In this document: one piece after another, positions 25,501 to 40,500 of the stretch
Position numbering within the stretch: the first letter of the stretch is position 1
How the letters are laid out: each line of letters opens with the position of its first letter
Origin: Dromaius novaehollandiae
Taxonomy: Eukaryota; Chordata; Aves; Casuariiformes; Dromaiidae
Direction of reading: 5' to 3'
Assembly (NCBI RefSeq): GCF_036370855.1
Contig: NC_088130.1
Coordinates: forward strand, 67,308,941-67,372,940
DNA length: 64,000 bases
The notes under the pieces: generated by a model
Database searches by the model: none
The model's input: only the letters and a program-made list of their open reading frames with translations
Told to the model about the DNA's origin: nothing
Translations under genes and position numbers: made by a program

Positions 25501-28500
25501 CTCTGGAATGATCGGGGTTTCTGATACCTTTCATTTTCAACCTCTGCAAAAGCATAGCTGAAGTAAGCTGACGAACGAGATACACAGACATGGAGTAATT
25601 CTACAAAAAAGCAATTAAAGATGAAAAGTTATTTAACACAGTACTTCTACTACAACAGCAGCTCAGTATTTACAATAGTTCTAGCATACAGTAAAAACAA
25701 AATTGTGCCAGTTTTTTTTTGCTTGATAGCTATACTGGAATAGCACTAACAGGTGACATCATTACTGTGAAAGAGTCCAATACTCTGCCAGAATTCTTCT
25801 GCTAATCAAGTCTGATTGTCTTCTCCAGCTGTGACCTAACTAAGGGACAATTTGGGCTTTTCTTGAAACAAGGACTTGAAGACTCACCTTCTTTACATGT
25901 GGCCTTTAAGAACTTTTCACATTTGTCTCTTAAATCCTTCCTTTTTGTCAGTATCGTTCTGGCACTGGGGAGCTCAAAGACAACTAGGTGTTGTAAAGAA
26001 GAGATGAATGCTTCTTCAGCTGCAAGTCTAACACCTTCACGTGGCACGAAACTGCACCAATTGCTTTGTACTGCAGTCTCTCTGTAGCTTGCTCTCTACT
26101 TTTAAGCCAAGCTTAGCTGCACCGTATCCTCTCCTCTCAGGCTGGCTGTATTCCCTAGTGTTTATCACTACTCGCGATTTATGCCATTTGCCAGCTTCCT
26201 TTGTGCAGTGTTCATACTCTCTTCAAGGTCACTAATGAAGAGAAGACTCTGCCCAGTCCCACTACTGCAGAATAACAACGGCTTCATCATTAAAACAAAT
26301 GCAACCTGCAATCCCTTATTTCCATCCCCTGCCAGCCATCTTCCTATGGCTCCTATAACATCCGGGTACCACCCAAGAATTTTAAGCACAGGAACAGCGA
26401 CCACCAGGCTCCTCCTTGGCCACTGTAGGAAAAACAGCTCTCACCTAGATCAGCAGATATAGTTACTAATGTACACATGAAACCACACTGTAGAAAAAAG
26501 GGGGGGTTGCTTTGTTTTGAAAGAAGGGTCATATATTGCACTATTTATTGCCTCACTACATGTGCTCTGTTACTCAGAATGGAGCATCAACCTTGATCCA
26601 AACAGCTCACTTCTTGGGGCAAGGGGAAACGATGGGACGACCACCAATTAATTTGCTTGTGTGGGAATGTATTTTGGCAGATGCAGGGAAGAGAGCACTG
26701 GGACAGCAGGAAGAGGCTCAGACCACACACACACCTCGTGCCTTATGATTGGTAGGCAATCACTTGCATCTTTCACACACACCCCTCTGTTTTAGAGAGG
26801 CTTTGCTGTCAGCACTGCCCTTCATTCCCTTTTTGAACATTAACTTTCTCCCTTTTTTTAAAGCTTCAGTTTGTTCATATATAGTAGTAAGTTCACACTG
26901 CAGTCTCACTTTGAAACATATGCCCAGTTCATATAGCTTTCCTTTCACTTTTTTGAAATCAAAGGCTCTTTTGATAATTGAGTCCAGAAGGACCTACAAG
27001 AATAGCCAGACTGAAGAACATGTAATCTATTATTTAGCAACAGCTGCAAGGAACTACTACTTAAATCTGAGAAAAAAAAAATCCCATCACTGCCTTCTCT
27101 CCTTATTAAATCATGAGGGAGGAGTGTCTAAGCAGTCACTCAGCCATTTTAAAGACTAATTCCTTTTAAACTCTGATTAGCAACTTTGCATTTCCAAAAG
27201 CAACTCACCTGCAGGCCCCAGAAAGCAATGGGTATCACATTTCGGTCACCACCCCCTTCTCTGCCTCCTACCACCTGAACTCTAGCATGCATTTCCCCAC
27301 TGCAGCTTTCCATGAAGTTTAGAATTGCATTATAAACAGGCTTTGATTTTCTTTTTCCCTCAACACTCCATTCCCCCCCCCCCCCCACCCATCTGCACTT
27401 TAGAAGCCAACAAGCCTTTCAGGTCACCCAACACATTACAGGAATATACTCAGTTTGTAATAAAGGACACATTGCTCAGATAGCCTATATTACAAATGCC
27501 AGCACAAGAAGAGTCCGATCAAGCATGTCCAAGGTCCACCAAGCCCCGGAACAGCTGACGCTAGCAGCCCAATACCTGCCCAATAAATCCTCTCAGCAAC
27601 CTGCCATTTAAGAGCTTTCTGAGCTGGAAGTTTCACCTGTGTTTTGGTTCATTTACAAGTGTAGTTTTAATCAACTCAGGCCATTTCGGGTGGGGGGCAG
27701 GGGGGAGAATTTCAAAAAAATAAAGATGGAAATATCTATTAACCAGTTCTTCTTATGAAGCTAAATTTGGTTTTGTAAAGTTACTTACTAGCATTTGATT
27801 AGAAAATAGAAAAAAACAGAAATAAATGTCTACACCCATACTCCCACAGCCTTGGCACATCTGGTCCTTTTGAAATGCCTGCTTCAACAGATGTTGAGAA
27901 ACATACCTTTGAAGATATGGCTACATAACCTTATTTTCGTTTTACTACACCATCAAGCTACCAAAAAAAAGTAAAGCTTCCCTTTTTGTTATTTTGTCAT
28001 GCCTGAACTGTTTGGTACCATTTATTCCCCCAAAAGATTTCAGGGTCTTTAACACACACAGTTCATGTTCACACATTTCAGGCAATCCCCAATGGCAAAC
28101 CTACTTATAAAGCTCTTATACGTAAAAGGAATCTATACTCCCCTTCCACGTGAATACTGCAGGGAAGTTTTACATATGTACTGTAGACTATCACGCTTCC
28201 AGAGCTTCCTTTGTTTCCTGCAATTTGTAATAATTTCATCCACTTATTAATAAACACTTATTGGCATATGTGTTGCCAGCAACATCAGAAAGAGGGGAGA
28301 AAGGGAACGCTACATGAGGTTATTCGGACTACTGTCCGCATTCACAGAAAACACAGTTTACCTTTCCAATTTCAGAAGCCCAGGAAATGGAAATCTGGTT
28401 TGGCACCGCGGATGACAACCTAACTAGAGATGTTATGTTCAAGGGGCGCCCAGGCCGCTTCTGTTCAATTCCATTTTTTGGCGGTGGAGCATATCCCTAT

Positions 28501-31500
28501 GGGAAGAAAGGACAGTGGAAGTGTTACCAACTCTTCCCGCTGCACTCTGGAACCTGCTGAAACAGACTTGCTGGTTTTAGGCAGAGTTGGGGAAAACAGG
28601 TAAGCCTGAAGGTTCTCTAGCCTGGATACTGAAGTCAACACTTGCTTCAGTCTTTGACAGTCCAAAACCATAAATGAATCACAATTTCACAGCATTTGGG
28701 GTTTTAAAGTGATTTTACAGAAATGCTGAAGTGATGGAAAAGAATGCAGTTTTGGTCTGGGTAAGTTCACTGTACAAGTAAACAGCAATGTTGATGCTTT
28801 GTCCTCCCCCTGCCCCACACTCCTCAGAGATCAGAGCCCCACAAGGACAACCTTCATGACAGGCAAACACAGCAAGTCATGAAGGGTTCGATTCAGCAGT
28901 GCTATTTAAGGAACACAATCCAATCTCACACCAAGAGCTCTGCATCTCTTCTAGATACAGTCACTATTTGAATTTCGGAGCCTAAGGGCTAACTTAAAAG
29001 AAAAGACACTACTACAAGGATTCTGCTTTGCCTTTGCATCAACTCTACCTAGCCCCATTTGCAACAAGCTGTCATCTGTACTTTGGCCAGCTCCCTGAAG
29101 ATGAGCTGCACTTTAAGAGTTTAAGTTTTTTGGGGTTTTTTTTTTTTTCTTCTCCTGTTGACAGAAACAAAATAAACTGGATATCATTTGCTCAGCTTTT
29201 TCTAGGCTTTGGTGAAGAATTTCACACTCAGGACAGGTTCTCTGTGTAGCTGTATTTCCTCTATATGTTTAGAACCCAATTCAGAAGCCATCCAGTCCCC
29301 AGTTCTAGGCAAGCATATACCCTCAGGCACATCATGAGCAGAAAGTACTTGTGCCATGGAAAGCAGCACCTGGCCTAACTGCAGCTTATCATCTTGTCCT
29401 ATGCCTGTCATCATGAAAACAAACCAGTCTATAGCAGGAACTCTGACACAAACTCTGTTCTGAGTTCAAGCAGACAAAGTCTGGAGTCCCCTCTTCCAGA
29501 CTGGCTAATCAAGGAGATTGATGATGATGAGGAATAGTCACTGTCAGATCTTTTGCCTTCAGAACAGACAGATTTTTACCACTTTAACCACAACGTATTG
29601 TTCTTTTCCCTATGCCTCTTACAAATAGACAACAGACTTAGTCCTGTGCATTTGAGAGGGGAAAAAAAAATTCTCTTGCCTTACAAAATAGAAAATCTTA
29701 TCTTGTATCACAGAAGGATGCCAACAAGAGATTAGAGCCCTATGTCTTGCACAGGACAGTACAGACTGCCAGATTTCATTTAGTTCAAGACAGTATTGTT
29801 CTATGATAGAACAAGGACTCACAGCTTCCACTGCAAGATCCACCAGACCAAAGCGGTGGACAGCAATCGCTGAAGGATTCTTCTAAAAAACACTTCCTCC
29901 CCCAGACGACAAGTGACATAGCTACTATCAGGAATCTTTCCATATGTGCTTTATCACAGAACAAGGAGGCAGCAGATGCATGAGGAGTGCTGACAATCTC
30001 ATGTTTAAAAGAATGAATGATTTGCCCTTTCTTTAATCAGACATGACAGCTGCAGCAATTTATGGAATATAAATCTCAATTGCTTTTGCTGCAGCGGGCT
30101 GGGCCTTTCTCTGTCATGGCTCCTTTTAATGAGCTTATCTGGAGGAACACAGCATCCCCACAATATTCAGGAGAATATTTTCATACCAACTATAGCAGCA
30201 GCAGCAAGAGGTTCTTTACTGTTGGTCTCCAGACAGGCTACTTTGCTCCCGAGAGAGGGCAAATAAAAAGTTCCCTTACATTTTCCAACCTTTTTTTAAT
30301 TAATAGGCAGACTTGGCAACTCATATGCTTCATTTCAGTCAAGCTTCTGAAGTCTTTTTCCACAAAGCAATCACCTTGAGGTCAGATTCAATCTTGTATT
30401 CCTAGAACATTAAAGCCTTCCCCTCCTGGCCTTCTGAGATTCCAGTAAAGAGCGTCCTATTTGCCTACCACAACCAGCACGATCTAGTAGTGTTTAGTTA
30501 GCCTGCTAGTTCTAGTGGTTAGCACATGCCAAAATTATTTGGGTCTTTAAGCCTTCCATGCTTCTTGCAAGAACTTTATTAGTCAAGGCAGGTGGAGTCT
30601 GTTGTAGCCAGAAAGGTATCAAAAGGAAGTTTGATTGCTCTTCTGTGTGGCTATTTCCAGCCTGCCTTGGCAGATTCAGGTCTCTTTCAAAGGAGAAAAA
30701 CAACACTGGTCTATGGAGGCTCCCCGGGGAGAAAAACAAGTCAGTTTTGGGGACTTGTTTTTTGTTTTGCCTACATTTGCCACAGGAAAACTAAACAGAA
30801 GAATCAGCTGCTGTAGTGCATTACACACAAAACCTATGTTACTGGCAAGACACCAGCATACAAGACTCCACATTTATTTCTTTTAAGTAAGTACCATAAG
30901 AGATGGACACAGATAGCTGTTGAGTACAAGGAAACACCATGGTTACACATGCTGGCACAACCTGCACCAGTACTGGCACACTGGCAGAGTTTTCCTGAAG
31001 TTTCTGATAAGCACTGCAACTAAGGGTGCAACTTTGAGAGTAACAGGGTAACTCAGACATCCACAGAGGCAGCAGTTACTCTACCAGGCAAAACCAGAAC
31101 AGCACCCATTTAAGGATTTTTTTCAAGTTGGCAAAACAGAGTTAGACAACAGTGGTCTTTGAGGCAAAAAAAAAAAAAAAAGTGTTATCTTACATTTCCT
31201 GCAAAAGAAGGAGCCACCAGAGGGATGCAAACTGTGACCAAACCAACAGGCTAAAGGAAAAGAAAAAAAGAAAGTCTGCAGTAGCACTTAGGCTGAAGCT
31301 ACATCTGTCATTCAGCTCATACTTGAGGAGAGGAGATTTCCAAGATAAGTCATTTATTCACCTTCTCATTGAAAGTTTCTGCTGAACAGATTAAAGAATC
31401 CTCTTTAGTGATATGCAGAAAGACCCTGTAGGATTCAGATCTAAAGCAAAGCAAGAATTCAAGTTTACAGCCAAGTTATGCTGAGACTGACACATTACAC

Positions 31501-34500
31501 ACAAAATGGACAGCATAACATAGCAGGATATAAGCTATTTTAGCAAGACAGAACCAGCAAACATTGACATCCCCAGGATAACATCAGACCCAATTATTTT
31601 TGATGGGATGCTTAAAGAAAGGCAGAGGTAACCTACAGAAGATAGGAAATCCTGCAAGGTTCTCTGTGATAACCTAATTTATGTCTGTAGAAAGTAGTGA
31701 CCAGAAAGCATATGAAAGAAAAGGAGACCCTCTTACACACTGAAAAGAGATAGAAAATAGAGATGCAATGGTTAAAGAAGGGAAAAAAGTTAGGGACAGT
31801 CATTTAAGGAAAGCAGAAACAGGAAGAGAGTCTCAGTAGAGCAGAAAGGAGAAAAATCCCACACGGCTGACATGCTGAGGAGAAGGCAAGCATTCTGATA
31901 ACAAGGTTTCCCACCTCCTCTCCCCATCTAGTGTTTTCCAGCAATGCTGGTGAAAAGCTCTGTGCTTCCATCTATCTTCTGTAACTTCCAGAACTATTTC
32001 AGAACAGGCTGCAAATGAACCCCTGTTCTTAAGGGCAGGGATACCTGTTTCAGAGTTGTTGGGTTTTCTACTTTTTTTTTTAATTTGTATTTTATTTTTT
32101 AAGTGAGCACTCTTCCCTCTTCATCTATATTCAGACCTTGGGGTGATCCTGTCTAAATACTAACTTTTACAACATGATACATCAGCAAAGTAAGTGAGAC
32201 ACTTCCATCCTGCAATTTCTCATAGCTCCTAACAACGTCCAGCTCCAGTATCAGCCATTGCTGGGAAACCTAGAATTTTTCCACTCTTCATCTCCACTAC
32301 AATTATGTCTCTAACTAGACAGATACAAGACAGCACACAAACGTGCACACAAAAGGTAATGCTATTCCTTCATAACAAGCAGGGACTCAAGCCAATACAT
32401 GAACCCAGAGAGTGCAAACGGCAAGGACAACTGTCAATCACATCAAATAAACTCAGTTTGAAGATGTACGAGGAGAATCCCCCATGCAGGCAGTTTTCTT
32501 CTCTGTCCTAACTGCAACAGGCCAGGTCTGCTGCAAGTGGCTGAAATACAATTAAGCTGTGCAGTGATTGTAACATGATTAATATTAGTAACGTGCACAT
32601 TTCATATTCATTAGCAAGTGCACAAATCATATGCCTTACAGCAACAACTAGAGGAATTAGCAATAGAAATAAAGAGCTGACAGTTTAAGCAAGCTAACGC
32701 TACATTAAAAAAAGACAAATAGCCAAGTGCAAACAAGCACGCTTACCGGCAATGGAAACAGCTTCCCATTTACTTTAATACACAAACTATTAGGGTAATT
32801 ATCTTCTTGAGGGCAGCTTGTCTCTGCTAGGCATAACCTATATCCCCAAAGAGAAGAGGTGTCACTTTCAAGTGTTCAAACAGTTCACATGTATGAAGAC
32901 TTTGACTACATCAGCCAAGTTATAAGAGAACACTGAGAAAGATACCTTAGCTGAACTTGGACCGTGTAATCTCTCCTGCCTCCTGGCAAGAAGTCCCTGT
33001 GACAAAGAAAGAAAAAGAGAAATACCTATTTAGACAGCAAATCTCACATTCCACTCATACAGAGAAAGAACTGGCATGCCCGGCCCAACATCATTAAACT
33101 TTGGTCTTCCTTTTTTTATTGTTTCCTCCTCCTTTTAATTAAGATAAAGCTATGAACAAGTCTAATAGGCAATGCCTCTACTGTTTTGGCTACTGCAAGT
33201 TAAGCAGAACTTTAAGGTCATCATCTTCTATCAAGAGTTTATAGTAACAACAGTGTGACACTGCCAGGAAGAACCAAATCTCATGGATTATTTTGGCCCA
33301 CACCATAGCTCTTATGACAGCGTGAATCCTGGGACAAAAGGTAAGAGCAGCCTTCCACTCACCCAGCCAGGAAACATACAGGGAAGAAAAGCTTACCACC
33401 TCTCCAAACAGCTACAATTATTTAAAACTGAGTAATTTTTAACTCCATAGTGGTGCAGAACTGCCCCCAACTGCACATAAATTCTGTGCTGAGTAGTTTT
33501 ACATTAAAAGAGCCAGTTACCCAGTGTAACTTCTGAGGATTACTCCTCCACACCTGTAAGCTTATGGGAGGCATATATATACAAAACAAACCATACCACA
33601 AAAAACAGAAACCTGTTCTTCTGAAGCTTTGCAAAAATAGTTATCTGTATTAGTGCCACACTCTTTCCACTCACCTGGAAATACAGATTTCTCTGACCTG
33701 CTGAGGTGTTAAAGCAAAGATAAAAAACTTCTCTTGGAACCTCTGAATACTGCTCTGTACTGAAAAAGAAAGAAAAAAAGAAGTTTAACCATAGTGATTG
33801 AAGTCATTGATTAACACAGGATTCACAACTGAGATCTCCTGGAATAAGGCACACATCGTTTATGACTGTAATCAACTTCTTGTTGCACCGCCTGTAATGG
33901 TCAACAGGAAAGCCATGGTACAAATCATTCATTCAACTACATTCAGATGGCTTAATATCACATTACACTTTGGTACTAAGAAGCTTGGCAAGCTGCATTG
34001 TAATCCTCAGAGGGAGGAAGGATAAGCTGAAGCTTCTCAGAATTCTCACACATCAGAAGAACGTGAGACACAAAATACAACACTGGATACCTGAGGCAGG
34101 GGAGGGAAAAAAAAAAAAAAAGGAAAGCATAACAGACAAGATGTTGACAACTATTTTAAGATTCTAAGAGGAGAATGTGCATAAGAGGTTATTAATGGAC
34201 AGCTGGAAATTATTTAATTCAAAAACAGCTAAAAGTAACTATGCCTTTGGGGAGGAAGGGAGGGAACGATCCCCAGTGCTAGAGAAAGCAGCTGCACTAC
34301 ATGTCTGGGAATACCCTTTACTAGCCTTTGGGGGAGGGGAGGAAGGGACACACAAACACCACAGCTTTAATATCAGAATCCTACTTGGCCATTAGTGAGG
34401 GGAAGCAATAACGTTTTGCTATTAAGGATTCACAATATATACCCATTCCTTCTCTACTTCTGGATGTGAAAAGTTAGAAATTTTAACCTGAAATAAAACC

Positions 34501-37500
34501 AGCTTGTGCTTGTTCAACAGTTTAAAGTATCCAACCAGGAGGACAAACATAAAGACAGTATAATTAAACCATTTGGAAAAGCTGTCATGGTACACTTCAA
34601 CGTCCAGAGAAAAGAGCCTCTATCCAAAACACACACAAAAGAACAAAAACATGCAACAGAATCCAGGTGAAGCACATGCACCACCTTCCTCAAATAATTC
34701 AAAGGCACTACACTGTGTTCGCATGCACACCCAGCACATGCAGCATTCTGTATTTCAAAATAATACTCAAGTATGTTTTTAAAAGACCACAAAAGTGTTT
34801 TCTCTTATTGAATTGAGGAGGAGTTAAAGCAGAAATCCACATCTACATCCCCTCTTACGTTATCATACTAGTATAAGAATGTGGATGCTGAGTCTTCTTA
34901 AAGGGTCACAGTGATGCAGGCTATACTCCCACCTCTCTGACCTATTCTGTCTATTTGCTTTCTAAATCCTTAATTCTCAAATACAGAATGAATGAGTTTT
35001 GTGCTTCTCAATCCCCCAAGTCTACTAACTGGAACCACGCACAATTCATGATCTACCTAAAATATTAAACAAAGAAAGTATCTTCTCCAAATTTGCTCAT
35101 GAATCCCTGTTAGAGTGATTTTCAGCTAATGCTCATAAATTTTTTCCCCAACATCAGAAGAGCCTATTACTCACACATCAACCTATTCTTCCCATCTCAT
35201 TTTCCCATTCTTCTTCAGACACAAACCTGAGCTGTAGCTCCAGCCATCTTCAGAAACTCTGTTCTGGAAGGGGGCATAATTCTGATTTGGGAGTTTGAAG
35301 GCAAGCAAGTACTCAGTTAAGATCATCCCTCCCCCCCGACCCTGCCAACTCATTTCCAAAGAGAACCCAAAATGATACAGAACCAGATGATCCCCTCTTG
35401 TGAGGATTGGACAACATGCAATGAAGAATCTATGGTTTTCAAGTGAAAAAGAGGAATTCACATGCAGCCCTAACTACAACTCAGTGACCCTCCCAAGGAA
35501 GCATTCTCCTTTCAGAAACAGGAGGATTTCCCACAGTGGAAGAAGCCAGCTGTTAAGAAAAATCTTCAACATGTTACTGCCATCTCTAGGTTTCATTGAG
35601 CAGAAAATGGAAGTTAATCACACTGCAGAAATACAATGCAGAACACACGCCGCTTTCAACTTTTCCACCCAAAATATTTCAGTTGAAATACTAACTTTTT
35701 TCAAATTTGAAAAGCAGGATTTAAACAGGACATTGGTGCACCAGATTCTCTCGAAACGCCATGGTAGTATTACCATAGAGGTGTCCAATACCAAACCAGC
35801 TATTGTACTAATGCATATATTTTTTTTGATATTAAATGCTTCAGTCTCATCAAACAGGGTGTCACAATATGTAAACAGAAGTGACAACAAGCATTACAAG
35901 TAACAATTGCTACTTCAGAGGCTGGAGGGTGACTATCAGCAGACGCCTTCCCTGAGGTACAAGTCACAACCTTGAAGACACTATTATTGCTTACGAAACT
36001 AAATTTTTTTAGAGGATGCAAACAGCTGACAAAAAGCTGAAAGTGTTTCTATTGAGGGAAAAAAAAAGTGCATCTACACCAAGGCAAAAATTTGAAGACG
36101 ACAAGATTTAGCAAAATGGCACTGATGCCTGCTTTTGCTATTTAGTATTTAATACAAGACTCCCCTTGTTATCTGCAGCGCCCAGCTACACTACTCACTT
36201 TAGATCACTGCCATTTGATTTTACACCCTAATTCAAAGCCTGTGCACCAAATCTCCATCTGTGTGCACAGCTGCATGCTACAAAACTGCAAATAAGGTAT
36301 CCCTCTACTGCAGTAGTACAGAAATTAAGAAAACTTCATGAAGATTTTAGCTTCAAAAACAATACCTAATTGAAATGTGTATTTCTACAATCTTGAAGCA
36401 GGTTCTCTTCTACAGGACATCCAAAAAGTTATTATACAGACTGAAACACAGGTTTGCACCTGGCTGAAGTCATAGCTCCCAGGCAGAAGTCTTACAGGGT
36501 TCAGATTCCAGTATCTATTCAAAAGCTGTTAATGAATTAAAAAAAAAAAAAGGGAGGAAGTTATCACTTCCATGCTGAATCATTTGTGCATAAAAACTGT
36601 TTTAGACTGGGTTACTGCAAACCAGACCATGATATGTAAGTAGACTGTACTTGCATCTTGCTGAAAAGAATTTTCTTCATCATTTGCCAACTGAAGACAA
36701 GTTATGCTGAAGTCTTAAATGGAGGTGCTTTTCACACTGCTGAGCAGCAAGCTATTATTTACAATCAGCTGAAATTACTAAATCATTATGGAACATTTCT
36801 ACCCTATACACAGGGTAAGACAGGTTGAATTTCAAGATAGAAGACAACCTATTTCCAAATAATTCAAATGCCTTTCTCTTTTGAACATATTGAGAAAGCT
36901 AACCAAGATTAAGTTATTTGGAACACACAAAGATCTACTCTGCCATGCCATGCTGATTAAAATGTAAAAACAGATAGGCTGAGAATCCATCACTAAACTG
37001 GGTATAAAAAAGCTGAACATTTGCTATACAGTCAAAGCATGTATTTCAGTGCAATATGCCAAAATCTGCAAAAAATGCTGCAGTGAGATAGATGCAAACT
37101 AACAAACCAGCTGACTTGTTTTTCTGACACTGTAGCAACTTATTAGTGAACCCCAAATCCACTTGCTGATGGCCCTGACAAGTGTGCTCATTTGTACCAG
37201 TCAGATACCTCAGGTCCAAGTCTTCCAGACAGATGCAATTTCTCTAATATTCAAAAGACAAAGAAACTTACATTTATCTTCAATTACGTATTTGGAGAAG
37301 AGAACACTGCTCGCTGCAGTGTGGCTTGACAATATTGGGGGGAGGAGGAGGAGAAGAGGATAAGCACAGAGATGAGAAGAGAAGGAAGTTTCCACTTTTA
37401 CCATCAGCAGAAAGCACTTCATTAAGCCTGGACTTAGGTGTTGCTTAAGTCAACACTATTTCACTATTTCACAAATTAAGCAACGTGCAGAACTACTAAA

Positions 37501-40500
37501 CACTTACCTAGGCTTGTAGGTTTGATAAGCACATCAAGCACATCGTAAAAAGGTAGGCTTTTCAGTTGAACATCAGGATGAACAGGTGGAATCGGAGGGG
37601 ATGGCTGCTGCATCTCAAAGTGCGGCTTAGTGTCTTGGAGGAGCACTGAACTGACAGGAGACGAGGGAGACTGAGGCGTGACCGATGTAGATGGGAGCGG
37701 GTGAATTCCAGCAACAGCTAAGTCAGGCTCTACAGGAGAGGAACTACTGTCCAAATTGAAAACTGCAGGTTTTATGGCCGACAAGTCCGAAAGTCCTTCA
37801 ATTGTCCTTGGGTACCGACGCCTATAGAGTTCTCGGATTTTTATCTGAACTGCCGGGCTGCAGCCACTCTTCAGTAAGTGCAGTGCCCTCATCAGGAGGT
37901 CATGCTTCCGCCCGCTTTTATTACGTCCAGCAAAGCCCAACAACACTTGTAGTTCAGAAACACGAAAACTTGATACCATATTCTAGAAAGAAAATGGACA
38001 TAAGCATAGGTGAACCAAGAGTACACTAAGTGAGCCTTTCCAAGGACCATACCAAAGTATATGAACTTCCATCATTCTAGTTTCACATTTATCATCTTAG
38101 ACACATACTGCTTACATCCTTACCAACAAAATAAATATTTAAGACTGACGCGTCCGGGAAGAAGCTTGAGGTTGGTTGGATCATCTCAAAAGACTTCCAG
38201 TTCCCTCACAAACAATTAAGACAAAAAGCCATGCAGTGATATCTTGGGTTCAGAGGAAGCCAGAAGTATAAGCTCTGTCTCACTTGAAGCACCAAATCAG
38301 ATGAATGTTTAACCATTATTATCACCTATCTTCCAACATGCTTTAAGGAAAAAAGTATTTAAGTTCTATACAGTTGATTTTGAAGCATCTTTTATTTGGG
38401 GCAGCATTTTAAACATGTACATGATCAGACAGGCATATCAGCTTTCACTCTTGAGGGAATGGCATAGCAAGATGGACATTTTAATAAAAGTCACAGCATT
38501 TCACAGTAAACTGTTTAACCACCATAACTGATCTTCTAGACTATGACAGAAGACTTCCTGACTGTTCTTTTAATATCATGTTTGGTACCTTGGGATACTG
38601 AAGGATCTCCTCAAAGAAAATAACCAAGCAAACAGTACACTTATCACTTTAGAAAAGCAAAAACCCTACTACAAACTCCTAACTTGGCACAAGCCCCTAA
38701 GCTTCCATTTTTGTGAATGAGCTCTATTTTCAGAGAAGTATAAAATTGTCTAATATTCTGCTAAGCAGTTTCCTTTCTACTCGTGTGGGACTCTTCGCAA
38801 GTAATAAGAATGCTAAATTGCAAAGATGAAAGACCATCTGACTAACCTAGACTGCTCTACTGTACCAGTTCCAAACTTGAGGACTTGCAAATGAGGGACC
38901 TAACAGAAGATACAAAGCAGCAGGAGTCCAGGATCATAAAGTGAATTTTTACAACCAGTTTAAAACAGAATTGTTGACTTAAGTAGTAGCCTGATATAGA
39001 ATACTCGCAGCTTTGGACATTGATTGCAGAAGGGATATAACTCTCAGAAATGCAGTGTTTTGGGTTTATCTTCCCCAATCCCTACCATGCAGTTATAGAG
39101 CCTGCAACTGTGTATTCTAACATAGATCTGCTCTCAAAGATTTTACATGTAACTGATGTTACAGCCATGCAGCAGTCACTAAAAAAGCTCCAAACTCCCC
39201 CTGTGTCCCCAGCTGTTTGTTCCCTACTCTCTCCTTAATGTTGAGAGAATCGTTTTTTACAGTAATACCGATCAGGGAACTGAGCCAGATGAAAACTCAG
39301 CTTTTGGCACAGCAAGTAGGGGAGTCAGGCTAGTTTTCACAATCCAGCCTGCAAAACACTTGTGCCACATTACAAGAGAGCAGGAGCAAGTGACCAGCCC
39401 TGCCCTATCAAGGGCCACACTAATTTATACAGATTAAAGTGATTATCTAAAATCCTCGGGTACTATTTTCATCATCCATATCTTTTTTTTTTTTTTTTTT
39501 TGGGGGGGGGGGAATGTCTTATTTTAGGTGTTGATGTTTTAGTTTTTCCCCCCAATATCACCAGATAGTCAATTTGGGTACAGCAATGTTTCTATCGGGA
39601 AACAAACTAAGCAGTCTTCAAATTGGTATTCCCTATTTCCCCCACCCACAACATAAACGCACCAAAGATGTAATAGCTGGTAAAAACTGTTATATACAGT
39701 GCCTATTCCAAGTGGCTCACCCTAACTTTTGAAGAAAGAGAGGCCAAGGGCAGATGTCATCTTAATTTCAACCCAGCAACTTCTCACAACAGCAAAACAA
39801 TACAAGCAAAAAAGGAGATGGAGAATGAACAGAAATCTAGAGTTCATTCGCAAGCTGCCGGAAAGGTTTCTTGCCACCCGTTCTTCCCTTGTTACATTTC
39901 CTTAGACTCAGCCAAGCACAGTGAAGAAAATTAAACTTCTCAGTAGTCTTTAAAAATAGCCTGAAGTACTATAACAACTTTATAGTCATGCCACATAAGA
40001 GAAAGATGTTGTTAATTATAAAAGAGAACACTGATATTAAAGTATTTACTGCGAACTGTTATCTACAGACAGTTGCATAAGCTTGGTAGTAACATCAACT
40101 CCTTTGTCTCAGATAGGGAGAGTAAGTCTGATTCTATAATCAAAACACAAATGGATAAAAATAATCCTTTACGTTGAGATTAAGGAAGCAGTACGCCCTG
40201 CAACATATTTTCTATTACCCTTACTGCTGCCTTCACTGCATTCCTGCAAGTTAATCAAGGTGAAATGTGCAGTCAATCATGCCTGGAAACAGCTAACATT
40301 TTATGTGGAAATTCTACAAACTAGCACTTTGTTACAAGATGGATTTCATTTTATTAGAAGTCACACGCTGACTTCAATATCACAGTCAGCAAGATTTTAA
40401 ATTGAGTAATGCCTCTATTAAAAATGCTTGGGAGTATAAGAAAATACATTTTTGCCCAGCCACGCAAAAAAATCTTACATGTGCTTTTGAAAGAAGAGTC

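Noticed and set aside
26749-27159. 136-codon plus-strand open frame in PIAS2 intron 6
   Set aside because: Composition driven by pyrimidine-rich DNA; no family resemblance.
35400-35903. 167-codon plus-strand open frame in PIAS2 intron 2
   Set aside because: No recognisable domain and ordinary intronic composition. It is antisense to the gene with no promoter or poly(A) evidence.
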